Shown piece after piece: positions 24,637-32,668 of a DNA stretch of 47,653 nucleotides. The DNA is taken from positions 1 to 47,653 of the forward strand of contig JAPLLW010000003.1 of the NCBI GenBank assembly GCA_026387355.1. The letters are read 5' to 3'. Both the position numbers and the translations under genes were made by a program. Each line of letters begins with the position of its first letter. Within the stretch, counting starts at the first letter, position 1. The notes below the pieces were generated by a model, which saw only the letters and a program-made list of their open reading frames with translations, did no database searches and was not told the origin of the DNA. Source of the stretch: Candidatus Omnitrophota bacterium. GTDB lineage: Bacteria; Omnitrophota; Gorgyraeia; Gygaellales; Profunditerraquicolaceae.

Positions 24637-24828
24637 TTATTTAAATAAGATGCTTACAAGCTTGGAAAGAAACAGATCGAGTACCCCAATGAAGATGGCA
24701 AGTAATACTGTGACTGCGATAACTACCATTGTGGATGAGATCAATTCCTCGCGAGTGCTCCATGCAACCTTTCCTAGTTCCGCCTTTACTTCTTTTAAAA
24801 AATTTACTGGTTTAGCTATTAAATTCAT
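24637..24828 (-). CDS. secE: Preprotein translocase subunit SecE
   Basis: SecE clamps the SecY channel. The 63-residue short form has the conserved amphipathic segment FLKEVKAELGKVAWSTREEL followed by one transmembrane helix (TMVVIAVTVLLAIFIGVLDL). The single-helix form and the position between tRNA-Trp and nusG are typical of most bacteria outside the enterics. Confidence 0.95.
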   Translation of the reverse strand: MNLIAKPVNFLKEVKAELGKVAWSTREELISSTMVVIAVTVLLAIFIGVLDLFLSKLVSILFK

Positions 24829-24859
24829 ACTTTTATTTTTTGCCGCTTCATAAGATCTA

Positions 24860-24930
24860 CAGGAGCGGCAGGACTTGAACCTGCAGTCACGGTTTTGGAG
24901 ACCGTTGGTTTGCCATTAACCGACGCCCCT
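24860..24930 (-). tRNA. trnW: tRNA-Trp (anticodon CCA)
   Basis: The transcribed strand folds as a cloverleaf. The acceptor stem AGGGGCG pairs with CGCTCCT (one G-T pair), the D arm is GGTTAATGGC, and the anticodon stem ACGGT/ACCGT encloses loop CTCCAAA with anticodon CCA. The T arm has GGTTCAAGTCC. Discriminator G is at 24860, and no CCA end is encoded. It lies between rpmG and secE, where tRNA-Trp is found in many bacteria. Confidence 0.95.
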
Positions 24931-24938
24931 ATAAACTA

Positions 24939-25097
24939 CTACTTTATCTCCTTATGCGGGGAATGCTTGTGACAGGACTTACAAAACTTAGCAATCTCTA
25001 AGCGGTCCTGGTGCAGTTTTTTATTTTTTGTCGTCGTGTAGTTTCTGTTCTTGCAAACCGTACACTCTAATGTAATTATTTCTCTGACTGATGCCAT
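24939..25097 (-). CDS. rpmG: Ribosomal protein L33, zinc-binding form
   Basis: L33 is a small 50S protein near the E site. The short frame (52 residues) starts [20 protein letters not shown] and ends [11 protein letters not shown]. Four cysteines in two CxxC pairs (CTVC at 12-15 and CKSC at 39-42) mark the zinc-ribbon type. The gene sits between two tRNA genes, so its mRNA is presumably released or shortened by RNase P and tRNA 3' processing on both sides. Confidence 0.96.
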   Translation of the reverse strand: MASVREIITLECTVCKNRNYTTTKNKKLHQDRLEIAKFCKSCHKHSPHKEIK

Positions 25098-25113
25098 AAT
25101 TATTTAGTTTATA

Positions 25114-25186
25114 AGCTGGAGACGAGAATTGAACTCGTGACCCCGTCCTTACCAAGGACGTGCTCTGCCAACTGAGCTACTCCAGC
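25114..25186 (-). tRNA. trnT: tRNA-Thr (anticodon GGT)
   Basis: The cloverleaf reads GCTGGAG (acceptor), TA, D arm GCTCAGTTGGCAGAGC, anticodon stem CGTCC/GGACG around TTGGTAA (anticodon GGT), variable loop, T arm ACGAGTTCAATTCTCGT, then CTCCAGC. Discriminator T is at 25114, and no CCA is encoded. It is the first gene behind the 25327-25355 promoter. Confidence 0.96.
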
Positions 25187-25196
25187 ATTACAGCCA

Positions 25197-25218
25197 GGTT
25201 CTCCGTCGCAGAGACACC
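25197..25218 (-). other. Small hairpin just ahead of tRNA-Thr
   Basis: In the roughly 130-base leader between the promoter and tRNA-Thr, the transcribed strand can pair GGT-TCTC with GAGA-ACC (one bulged G, seven-base loop), ending 10 bases before the mature tRNA 5' end. It could be a processing signal. The rest of the leader is A/T-rich, with no reading frame or recognisable boxA. The evidence is only the inverted repeat. Confidence 0.3.
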
Positions 25219-25326
25219 TTCAAAATTAAAAAAAATCCATCCAAGAATTCTTTTCAAATTCTCTTTGATATTAAATTTTTTTACCCTTAAAACCTATTAT
25301 TTCCGTGATGTTTACGTGAGATTAAG

Positions 25327-25355
25327 AATATATACTATAAGGCCGAGTTTGTCAA
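25327..25355 (-). promoter_or_regulatory. Housekeeping-sigma promoter of the tRNA-Thr to adk superoperon
   Basis: On the minus strand TTGACA (25350-25355) and TATATT (25327-25332) are separated by exactly 17 bases, close to the sigma-70 consensus. Transcription would start near 25320, about 135 bases before tRNA-Thr. The -35 box begins 18 bases after the rsmA stop, and no terminator lies between them. It is the only strong promoter seen for the next 25 kb. Confidence 0.85.
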
Positions 25356-25372
25356 GTTTTTTTTCGGATATT

Positions 25373-26164
25373 TTACAGATTGGATAAAAGCGCGAAATCT
25401 TTTAAGCTTAATTCTTCGGGCCTAACAGTTTTTTTATTCTTGCTTTCCGTAAAAAAAGCTTCCAGTTTCTTCTCGGATACTAAGCCCTCTAGGCTATTAC
25501 GCAAGGTTTTCCTTCTCTGTCCAAAAGCACCTCTTACAACTTTAAAAAATCTTGTTTCATCCTGCACAGAAACTGCTGGAACCTCCCTTATCTTTAACTC
25601 TAGAAAACTAGATGTAACCTTAGGAACTGGCCTAAAGCAATTCTTGCTAATATCAAAAATAATCTTAGGATGCGCGTAATACTGGACAAAACAGCTAAAA
25701 GACCCGAAATCTTTTGAACCTGGGCAAGCAACAATCCTCTCTGCAAATTCTTTCTGCACAGTAATAAATATTGTATCAATCGTGCTTCTAAAGAAAAGCA
25801 GATGCTCTATGATAGGGCTTGATATGTAATATGGGATATTCCCAAAAACCTTAAATCTTTTAATCAATCTTAAACTTTTATTAAGCGCCTCTAAATCAAG
25901 TTTCAGGATATCTTGATTAATTACAGTAATATTAGGAGTGGCGTTAGATAATCCAACCAAGGCCTCACTTAACCGCTTATCAACCTCTAAAGCGATTACT
26001 TTATCTACACTCTCTGCGATTAATTCGGTTAGCTCCCCCCTACCCGAACCAATCTCCAAAACAATATCGTCATTTTCCAGTAACAAAGATTTAATAATCT
26101 TATTCCTGATGTTCTTATCGATAAGAAAATTCTGGCCTAGGCTTTTCTTTGGTTTAATGCGCAT
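25373..26164 (-). CDS. rsmA: 16S rRNA dimethyladenosine transferase RsmA (KsgA)
   Basis: RsmA dimethylates two adjacent adenosines in the 3' hairpin of 16S rRNA during late 30S assembly. The 263-residue product starts MRIKPKKSLGQNFLIDKNI. It has the SAM-binding motif VLEIGSGRGELTELIAE (about residue 36) and the catalytic motif FGNIPYYISSPIIEHLL. The frame is complete. The ATG lies inside the end of pdxA (28-base overlap). The order surA-pdxA-rsmA is the same as in E. coli. Confidence 0.97.
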   Translation of the reverse strand: MRIKPKKSLGQNFLIDKNIRNKIIKSLLLENDDIVLEIGSGRGELTELIAESVDKVIALEVDKRLSEALVGLSNATPNITVINQDILKLDLEALNKSLRLIKRFKVFGNIPYYISSPIIEHLLFFRSTIDTIFITVQKEFAERIVACPGSKDFGSFSCFVQYYAHPKIIFDISKNCFRPVPKVTSSFLELKIREVPAVSVQDETRFFKVVRGAFGQRRKTLRNSLEGLVSEKKLEAFFTESKNKKTVRPEELSLKDFALLSNL

Positions 26165-27105
26165 TTTATGGCTAATTTAATTGCAGCAATCATTGAATCA
26201 GGATTAACTAGGCGTGGATTCTTAACAATGTCAAAAGCAGTCCCATGTAGAGGAGATGTCCTAATAAAAGGTAGGCCTAAGGTCATATTTACTCCGCTAC
26301 CAAAGTCGGTAAGCTTTAATGATATAAGCGCCTGATCATGATAGATGGCTATAACGCAATCATGCTTCTTCATTAACGCTTGATAAATAGCTACATCGAC
26401 TGAGAGAGGCCCATCAATGGTTATTCTAAACTTGTTTCTTATTTTTTGTAAAACAGGCTTAATTACCTCTTGCTCCTCATTTCCGATTAAACCATTATCT
26501 GAAGCATGTGGGTTAAGTCCGCAGACGACCAAACGTGGATTTTTAATTGCGAAGACGCTATTTAGGGATTTATAAGTTGTAAGAATATTATTATACAATC
26601 TCTCCCGGGTTAAAGCCCTTGGGACATCTTTTAACGCTAGGTGTCGAGTGACCAAGCTAAACTTAAGAAATTTATTAAGTAAGAGCATCGCCACTTCCTT
26701 TACACCGCTCTTCTTAAGAAAATACTCGGTATGCCCGCTATAACTAAACCCGGCCTTATTTATTGCTTCTTTTGATATTGGCGCTGTCACCAAACAATCA
26801 ATTTCTTTATTAATTAGTAACTCTTGAGCCTTATCAAGATATTCAATAGAAGCCCTACCGTATTTTGCCTTGATCTTGCCCTTTTCAAAACCTTTGCGTT
26901 CTATATTATTTAAATTTATAAGCCTGCTATCCCGGGGGAGTCCTTTCAATAAATAGGCATCACCAATAACTACAAAATCAGCAATGCCCTTAAGGCGGGT
27001 TATCGCTTTTAAAGTTACTATTGGGCCGCATCCGGAGGGATCACCAATGCTTATACCGACTTTAATTTTACCTGATTTGAATGTAGGCTTGTTTTTTAAG
27101 CTCAT
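26137..27105 (-). CDS. pdxA: 4-hydroxythreonine-4-phosphate dehydrogenase PdxA
   Basis: PdxA oxidises 4-phosphohydroxy-L-threonine on the DXP-dependent route to pyridoxal phosphate. The 322-residue product has VGISIGDPSGCGPIVTLKAI at the N-terminus. The metal-binding histidines are in SGHTEYF, CGLNPHASDNG and AIYHDQALISLK. The substrate region MTLGLPFIRTSPLHGTAFDI is conserved. The start overlaps the preceding gene by 38 bases; no better start was found downstream. Confidence 0.95.
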   Translation of the reverse strand: MSLKNKPTFKSGKIKVGISIGDPSGCGPIVTLKAITRLKGIADFVVIGDAYLLKGLPRDSRLINLNNIERKGFEKGKIKAKYGRASIEYLDKAQELLINKEIDCLVTAPISKEAINKAGFSYSGHTEYFLKKSGVKEVAMLLLNKFLKFSLVTRHLALKDVPRALTRERLYNNILTTYKSLNSVFAIKNPRLVVCGLNPHASDNGLIGNEEQEVIKPVLQKIRNKFRITIDGPLSVDVAIYQALMKKHDCVIAIYHDQALISLKLTDFGSGVNMTLGLPFIRTSPLHGTAFDIVKNPRLVNPDSMIAAIKLAIKCALNQRKA

Positions 27106-27994
27106 TTAACCACTCGGTAAGTTTATCCTGCGCCTTCTGCTCGACAAGAAAATCATGAATCTTATTCTGAACCTCTGTTAATTGTAGCGGCCTTGAAGGA
27201 ATTATATTAAATAGTTTAAAAACGTAATATTTATCACTGATCTTAACCGGCTCGGATATTTCATTTATCCCAAGTTTTAAAACAATTTCTTCAATCTCCG
27301 GCTTTAATCTTTCCCCCTGACGCATAGTTATTTTATTTACCGTAAAAGGGTACCTTGTGGCAAGATCCTCTGCAGAGAGCCCGCTCTTTAATCCGTAGGA
27401 AAATGACTTGGCCAGATCTTCGTTCTCCAGGGAGAATGCATAGAACTCCCGCTCTTCACCGCTGACCATACTTGATTTATTCGCTTCGTAATATGTAGTC
27501 ACTTCTTCAGGGGTAACCGTAATTTTACTACGCACCTTCTGTTCAACAATGCTATACATTAAGAATTGCTCTCTAATCTTCTTTTCAATATCAGACTGAG
27601 TAAGCCCCTGCTTCATTAAGTCCGCCTGAAATTCAACTTCAGAATTATAACGCTTCTTGACATCCTCAATCCTTGCCTTAACCCTACTTACATCGTAAGT
27701 AATCTTCTCTTTATTCGCCTCTTGTAAAATCAGACGATCTTCAATCAGCCGGTTTAATAAATCCGTCTGTGCATCGTCAATCTTCTTTTTAAGCTCATCT
27801 CCTCTATATTCCTGAGATAACTGCATAGTCATAAAATTAATAAAATCCTTTACATCCTTTTGCGTAATTACTTCATTATTCACTACTGCAACTATTTTAT
27901 CCTGCGCGTAAAGGCAGTAAGTAGTAGCTAGTAGATAACATAAAGTAAAAGCGGAAAATAAAACAAGAAATCTTAATTTAATTATTTGCTTCAT
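27068..27994 (-). CDS. SurA-like periplasmic chaperone / peptidyl-prolyl isomerase
   Basis: This 308-residue protein has an N-terminal signal sequence (MKQIIKLRFLVLFSAFTLCY, likely cut after CLYA), then a SurA N-terminal chaperone domain (KIVAVVNNEVITQKDV; LLNRLIEDRLILQEANKEKI). A parvulin-like region covers about residues 165-265 (GINEISEPVKISDKYYVFKL). The parvulin part lacks the usual GGDLGW-type motif, so isomerase activity is doubtful. It is probably an outer-membrane-protein chaperone. An in-frame GTG at 28003 also exists. I chose the ATG because the signal peptide then starts normally. The start overlaps the mfd end, and pdxA and rsmA follow. Confidence 0.85.
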   Translation of the reverse strand: MKQIIKLRFLVLFSAFTLCYLLATTYCLYAQDKIVAVVNNEVITQKDVKDFINFMTMQLSQEYRGDELKKKIDDAQTDLLNRLIEDRLILQEANKEKITYDVSRVKARIEDVKKRYNSEVEFQADLMKQGLTQSDIEKKIREQFLMYSIVEQKVRSKITVTPEEVTTYYEANKSSMVSGEEREFYAFSLENEDLAKSFSYGLKSGLSAEDLATRYPFTVNKITMRQGERLKPEIEEIVLKLGINEISEPVKISDKYYVFKLFNIIPSRPLQLTEVQNKIHDFLVEQKAQDKLTEWLNELKKQAYIQIR

Positions 27995-29885
27995 GGAAAA
28001 CACCTGCTTTCTTAAAATTAGAGATTGCTTCTCTTAATAATCTGCAATAAAGATCGAATCCTACGGCGGATATAAAACCATGCTGCTGGATCCCTAAAAG
28101 ATTCCCCGCCCCTCTTATCTCAAGATCTTCCATGGCTATATTAAAGCCTGCGCCAAGCGCACTATATTCCTGGATAGCATTCAGTCTTTTCTTTGCATCC
28201 TTTTCTAAGACCAAATTCCTAGGTATAAAAAAATAGGCGTAGGCCTTACGGTTAAACCTGCCTACCCTGCCGCGTAACTGATGCAGGTCGGATAACCCAA
28301 ACGTTTGCGCATTATTGACTATGATTGTATTCGCGTTAGGTATATCTATCCCGGATTCAATAATCATAGTCGAGACCAGGCAATCAATATTACCCTTTAA
28401 GAACTCATCCATCACTACCTCGAGCTCTTTGGGATGCATCTGTCCGTGGCCTATGGCAATCCTGATATTTGATGGCAAGATTCTAGAGAGCTTACTCTTA
28501 ACCTTCTCTATATCCTCAACGCGATTATGCAGGAAAAAAACCTGGCCGCGCCTATCTACTTCTCTTACAATAGCCTGCCGCACTAAATCGTCATCATATT
28601 CTACCACAACAGTATTTATAGGCAATCTATTTTCAGGAGGAGTATTGATAACCGACAGGTCACGAGCGCCCATTAGGCTCATATACAGAGTCCTGGGTAT
28701 GGGCGTAGCAGTTAAGGTAAGTACGTTTGCAGATAAGCGTAATTTCTTTAGCTTTTCTTTGTGTTTTACTCCAAAACGCTGTTCTTCATCAATGATCACA
28801 AGCCCCAGATCCTTAAAAACCACATCATCCGAAAACAATCTATGCGTACCTATAACTATATCAACCGCTCCTGTGCCTAAACCCTGCACAGCTTTTTTCT
28901 GTTCAAAGTGAGTCTTAAAGCGACAAAGTAGTCGAATATTTACAGGGAAATTCTTAAGTCTAGCGCTAAAATTCTGAAAATGCTGCTCTGCGAGTATTGT
29001 TGTAGGGACAAGATAGGCTACCTGCTTACCACATTCAATCACCTTAAATGATGCCCGCAGGGCAACCTCGGTCTTTCCATAACCGACATCACCGCAAAGC
29101 AGGCGATCCATAAGCTTACCAGTGTGCATATCTTCTTTTACCTCTATGCTCGCCTGCTTCTGATCCGGAGTCTCTACATAAGGAAATCCGCTCTCAAATT
29201 CTTTCTGCCAGGGAGTATCTTTAGCATAAACAAAGCCTTTAGAGCTTAAACGCATTGCTTGCAAACCGAGAAGATCCCAGGCAAGCTTTTGTATGCCTTT
29301 ACGAGTTCTATCTTTTACCCTCAACCACTCTTTGCTGCCAAGCCGGTAAAGCTTTGGCCTCTTAGCATGAAAAGCGATATATTTCTGCACAAGGTGCATT
29401 GATTCAAGCGGAACATAAAGCTTCTCCTGACGGTCGTATTCAATAATCAGGTGATCTTGCGGCTTATCTTTAACTTTAATTTTACCCATCCCCAGAAACT
29501 TACCTATACCATGCTGGTTATGCACAACAAAATCACCAACGTTTAAATCCAGGAAACTGGAGAGTGGCAATTCTTCGGTAATCGGGGTGGATTTGAGTGA
29601 ACCCAGTTTCTTAATAGGCAGGATAATAACTATCCTATGCTCCCATAGGGGAAGACCGGTTGCAGGATTAAAGGTCTTAATTGAATCTATTAGTTCATTA
29701 TTTAAATCGATGCGGATAGGAAGTTCGAAGGAAATCGGGAAGATATCAATAATACTACCGCGGCGGGCAAAATCACCCTCGACTGAGATCTGGTCCTGCC
29801 TTTTATATCCAAACTCAACCAGATTAGCAACCAGAGCCTCAAGATCAACGCTTAACCCTGAGTATATTTTCAGGGATTTAAACAT
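27978..29885 (-). CDS. mfd: Shortened transcription-repair coupling factor (Mfd)
   Basis: Mfd removes stalled RNA polymerase and recruits UvrA. Canonical proteins have about 1150 residues; this one has 635. Residues 1-92 match domain D2, the UvrB-domain-2-like UvrA-binding module (GYKRQDQISVEGDFARRGSI, IDIFP). After a short linker comes the RNA-polymerase-interaction domain (VGDFVVHNQHGIGKFLGMGK, about 115-190). The RecG-like translocase follows, with GDVGYGKTEVA near 265, IDEEQRFGVKHKEKLKKL near 365, SGIDIPNANTIIVNNA and LRGRVGRF. It stops shortly after GFDLYCRLLREAI. Missing are D1a, D1b and D3 of the UvrB-like module and the C-terminal D7. The ATG is four bases after the secDF stop; an in-frame TTG at 29918 lies inside secDF. 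Confidence 0.93.
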   Translation of the reverse strand: MFKSLKIYSGLSVDLEALVANLVEFGYKRQDQISVEGDFARRGSIIDIFPISFELPIRIDLNNELIDSIKTFNPATGLPLWEHRIVIILPIKKLGSLKSTPITEELPLSSFLDLNVGDFVVHNQHGIGKFLGMGKIKVKDKPQDHLIIEYDRQEKLYVPLESMHLVQKYIAFHAKRPKLYRLGSKEWLRVKDRTRKGIQKLAWDLLGLQAMRLSSKGFVYAKDTPWQKEFESGFPYVETPDQKQASIEVKEDMHTGKLMDRLLCGDVGYGKTEVALRASFKVIECGKQVAYLVPTTILAEQHFQNFSARLKNFPVNIRLLCRFKTHFEQKKAVQGLGTGAVDIVIGTHRLFSDDVVFKDLGLVIIDEEQRFGVKHKEKLKKLRLSANVLTLTATPIPRTLYMSLMGARDLSVINTPPENRLPINTVVVEYDDDLVRQAIVREVDRRGQVFFLHNRVEDIEKVKSKLSRILPSNIRIAIGHGQMHPKELEVVMDEFLKGNIDCLVSTMIIESGIDIPNANTIIVNNAQTFGLSDLHQLRGRVGRFNRKAYAYFFIPRNLVLEKDAKKRLNAIQEYSALGAGFNIAMEDLEIRGAGNLLGIQQHGFISAVGFDLYCRLLREAISNFKKAGVFHEANN

Positions 29886-29889
29886 ATTT

Positions 29890-32097
29890 CTATTTTGATT
29901 TCTTGCCACTCCAGGCAAGCACTAAAGGTGAAGCAATAAAAACCGTAGAATATACTCCGGATATAAAACCTACTAAAAGTGCAAAAGCGAAATTGTGCAG
30001 AACTTCTCCACCGTTAATAAATATAGCGATTACAACCAATAAAGTTACACCGGATGTAAGTATGGTCCGAGAAAGTGTCTGATTAACACTTAAATTAATA
30101 AGCTCATACAGGCTGAGTTTACGGTTAAGGCGCATATTCTCCCTAACCCTGTCATAAATAACAATAGTATCATTAATAGAGTAACCGGCGATAGTAAGAA
30201 ATGCTGTTATACTCAATAGATCAATTGGCCTACCGGTAAAAACTAGAAACCCAAGCGTTATTAATACATCATGAATAAGCGCAATTACACCAGCTACAGC
30301 AAAGTTAACATGTTTGAATCTAAAAGCAACATAAATTAAGATAACAACCAAAGACCAGACTAAGGCCCATATTGCCTTGGATTTCAGATGCTCACCAGCT
30401 ACAGGTCCAACATGCTCAATTCTTAGAATCTGTATATCCTGATTAGGGAAAGTTTGTTTTAATTTATTTATAAGCTCAGTGCTTCTATCTTCTGCAGTTC
30501 TTATTAACACAGCTTTAGGGTTATCTTTAAATTGTTGAATAGATGCATCCCCCATACCCAAATCCTTTAATACCTGGCGCACCTGATCAACATTAGGCGC
30601 TTCTTTAAAACTGAATTCCTGCATCTGTCCTCCGGCAAAATCAATACCGTAGGCATCTTTACCTTTTTTAAAGAAAAATACAAGACCAGCAATGATTAGA
30701 ATAAGAGAAAGAGCATAAAAAAACTTGCGTTTACCGATAAAATCAAACTTTGTCTCTTTCTTAATAAGACTTAACATTGGCAAAGAATTCTTCAACCAAC
30801 CTAAATCCAATAATACCTCAAAAATAGTGCGCGTTACAAAAACCGCAGTAAACATACTCGCAATTAAACCAATGGTCAAGGTAACTCCAAAGCCTTTGAT
30901 TGAACCGGAACCCAGCCATATCAGAATAACCGCCGCAAAAAGAGTAGTAATATTGGAATCGAGGATAGCGCTGAAAGCGCGCTGATAACCATTGGCTATA
31001 GCTGAACGTAGATTCCTGCCAATCGATAGTTCTTCGCGGATACGCTCATTGATAAGCACATTGGCATCCACAGCCATACCTAAAGATAAAATCATACCCG
31101 CAATGCCCGGCAATGTCAAAGTAGCTGCAAACTCCGGTAATAATAAAGGTAGCGCGCCTAACACACCTAGAATCATCAATAGGTTAAATATAAGAGCAAA
31201 ATCAGCAATAAGACCCGCCATCAGATAATAACCAGCCATAAATAAGAGGACAAGAATACCGCCGATTATACTAGCACGCACGCCCTTATTTATTGAATCC
31301 TGCCCAAGCAAGGGGCCGATAGTCCTCTCTTCTTCAATATTAAGCGGCGCCGGTAATGCACCTGACCTTAATACATTAGAGAGATCCTGCGCCTGTTCAA
31401 TACTGAAACGGCCGGTAATTACAGCTTCGCCTGAAGGAATAGCCTCCCTGATATTAGGTGCGGATTGCACATTACCATCCAAAACAATCGCCAGCCTTTT
31501 TCCGACATTCGCGGCTGTTACCTGGGCAAATTTCTTGGACCCCTCGGCATTAAACTTCAGAGAAACAACCGGTTCATTAAAACTGGTCTGGCTGAAATTT
31601 ATGGATGCATCTGTTAGCGCATCGCCGATTAAAGCTGCGTCTTTTTCAACTAATATAGGGATATTATCATCTTGGGTATATTTCAATTCATAGCCTTGCG
31701 GAATGTTTCCGGCTAAAGCCTCTTTTAATTTATCCGGATCAGATGAAACCAATTTAAATTCCAGTAAAGCAATCTTGCCGATTAACTCCCTGGCGCGCTC
31801 GCGATCAGTAAAGCCAGGCAACTCTACAACAAGCTCATCAGTCCCATGCTTCTGTATTAAAGGTTCTCTTACGCCATAATTATCAATTCTCTTCCTGATA
31901 ACTTCTATGGCCCTGTCAGCGGCGTCAACTTTCGCCTTATCCGGCAATTTAGATGTATCTACTTTAAGCAATAGATGCATTCCTCCCTTCAAATCCAAAC
32001 CGAGATTAATTCTCTTATCTAGGGGGAAAGCAAAATAAATACATAAGATAAGTATTGCCAGGATGAAAACTGATTTAGAAAGAACCTTTTTTTCCAT
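29890..32097 (-). CDS. secDF: Protein translocase SecDF (fused SecD-SecF)
   Basis: SecD and SecF form an RND-type, proton-driven accessory of SecYEG. Here they are one 735-residue chain. The SecD half has LGLDLKGGMHLLLKVDTSKL, the P1 head and SLGMAVDANVLINERIREEL. The SecF half starts near residue 450 with YGIDFAGGQMQEFSF and has TIAGYSINDTIVIYDRVREN. About 12 hydrophobic helices are expected (six per half). The fused form is known in several phyla. yajC lies directly upstream, as in the usual yajC-secD-secF order. Confidence 0.96.
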   Translation of the reverse strand: MEKKVLSKSVFILAILILCIYFAFPLDKRINLGLDLKGGMHLLLKVDTSKLPDKAKVDAADRAIEVIRKRIDNYGVREPLIQKHGTDELVVELPGFTDRERARELIGKIALLEFKLVSSDPDKLKEALAGNIPQGYELKYTQDDNIPILVEKDAALIGDALTDASINFSQTSFNEPVVSLKFNAEGSKKFAQVTAANVGKRLAIVLDGNVQSAPNIREAIPSGEAVITGRFSIEQAQDLSNVLRSGALPAPLNIEEERTIGPLLGQDSINKGVRASIIGGILVLLFMAGYYLMAGLIADFALIFNLLMILGVLGALPLLLPEFAATLTLPGIAGMILSLGMAVDANVLINERIREELSIGRNLRSAIANGYQRAFSAILDSNITTLFAAVILIWLGSGSIKGFGVTLTIGLIASMFTAVFVTRTIFEVLLDLGWLKNSLPMLSLIKKETKFDFIGKRKFFYALSLILIIAGLVFFFKKGKDAYGIDFAGGQMQEFSFKEAPNVDQVRQVLKDLGMGDASIQQFKDNPKAVLIRTAEDRSTELINKLKQTFPNQDIQILRIEHVGPVAGEHLKSKAIWALVWSLVVILIYVAFRFKHVNFAVAGVIALIHDVLITLGFLVFTGRPIDLLSITAFLTIAGYSINDTIVIYDRVRENMRLNRKLSLYELINLSVNQTLSRTILTSGVTLLVVIAIFINGGEVLHNFAFALLVGFISGVYSTVFIASPLVLAWSGKKSK

Positions 32098-32110
32098 TTA
32101 GTATTTCTCC

Positions 32111-32401
32111 TTAAGAAGCTAGGCCTTGCGGTTTTTTAATAAAAGCTACACAGTTTCTCTCCATCTCCACTTTTACATTATCATCTATCCTTAAGGTTAT
32201 TGTCTTATCTTTAAGATTAACGATAGTGCCGTGTATGCCGCTTGTGGTAACTACTTCATCATTCTTACTAAGACTACCTAGCATCTTCTTCTGCTCTTTT
32301 TCCCTCTGTTTCTGCGGACGAATAAGCATAAAGTAGAAGATGACAAAGATAAGAATTAACGGAACTAAATTCATTATTGGATTAGCAGCCTGTGGTTGCA
32401 T
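32111..32401 (-). CDS. yajC: Preprotein translocase subunit YajC
   Basis: YajC associates with SecDF. This 96-residue protein has one N-terminal membrane helix (NLVPLILIFVIFYFMLIRPQ) followed by the family signature KQREKEQKKMLGSLSKNDEV and VTTSGIHGTIVNLKDKT. The ATG overlaps the rpsP stop. Confidence 0.96.
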   Translation of the reverse strand: MQPQAANPIMNLVPLILIFVIFYFMLIRPQKQREKEQKKMLGSLSKNDEVVTTSGIHGTIVNLKDKTITLRIDDNVKVEMERNCVAFIKKPQGLAS

Positions 32402-32649
32402 TATTTCTCTCCTTTTTTAGCTTTCTTAACCAGACTCTTTACGGTCTGCGATAGCACAGCACCATTTTTAATCCAATGCTCGATGCGCTCTTTTTTAAGT
32501 ACTGACTTACCGCTCGTAGGCGTGTAAAACCCCAATTCCTCCAATATCCTTCCGTCGCGCCCGGTGCGCTCATCATAAGCAGCTATACGAAAATGCGGTT
32601 TACCTTTAGGATTCTTACCGATTCTCCTTAAACGAATATGTACTGACAT
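32401..32649 (-). CDS. rpsP: Ribosomal protein S16
   Basis: S16 is an early 30S assembly protein. The 82-residue product has IRLRRIGKNPKGKPHFRIAA, YDERTGRDGRILEELGFYTP and IEHWIKNGAVLSQTVKSLVK. A good AAAGGAGAGG site is upstream. The gene is usually next to ffh, rimM and trmD; here it lies between trpE and yajC. Confidence 0.97.
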   Translation of the reverse strand: MSVHIRLRRIGKNPKGKPHFRIAAYDERTGRDGRILEELGFYTPTSGKSVLKKERIEHWIKNGAVLSQTVKSLVKKAKKGEK

Positions 32650-32668
32650 TTTTTACCCCTCTCCTTTT

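Noticed and set aside
29886-29918. Upstream TTG start for mfd giving 646 residues
   Set aside because: The 11 extra codons lie inside the end of secDF and are not Mfd-like; the ATG at 29885 directly follows the secDF stop.
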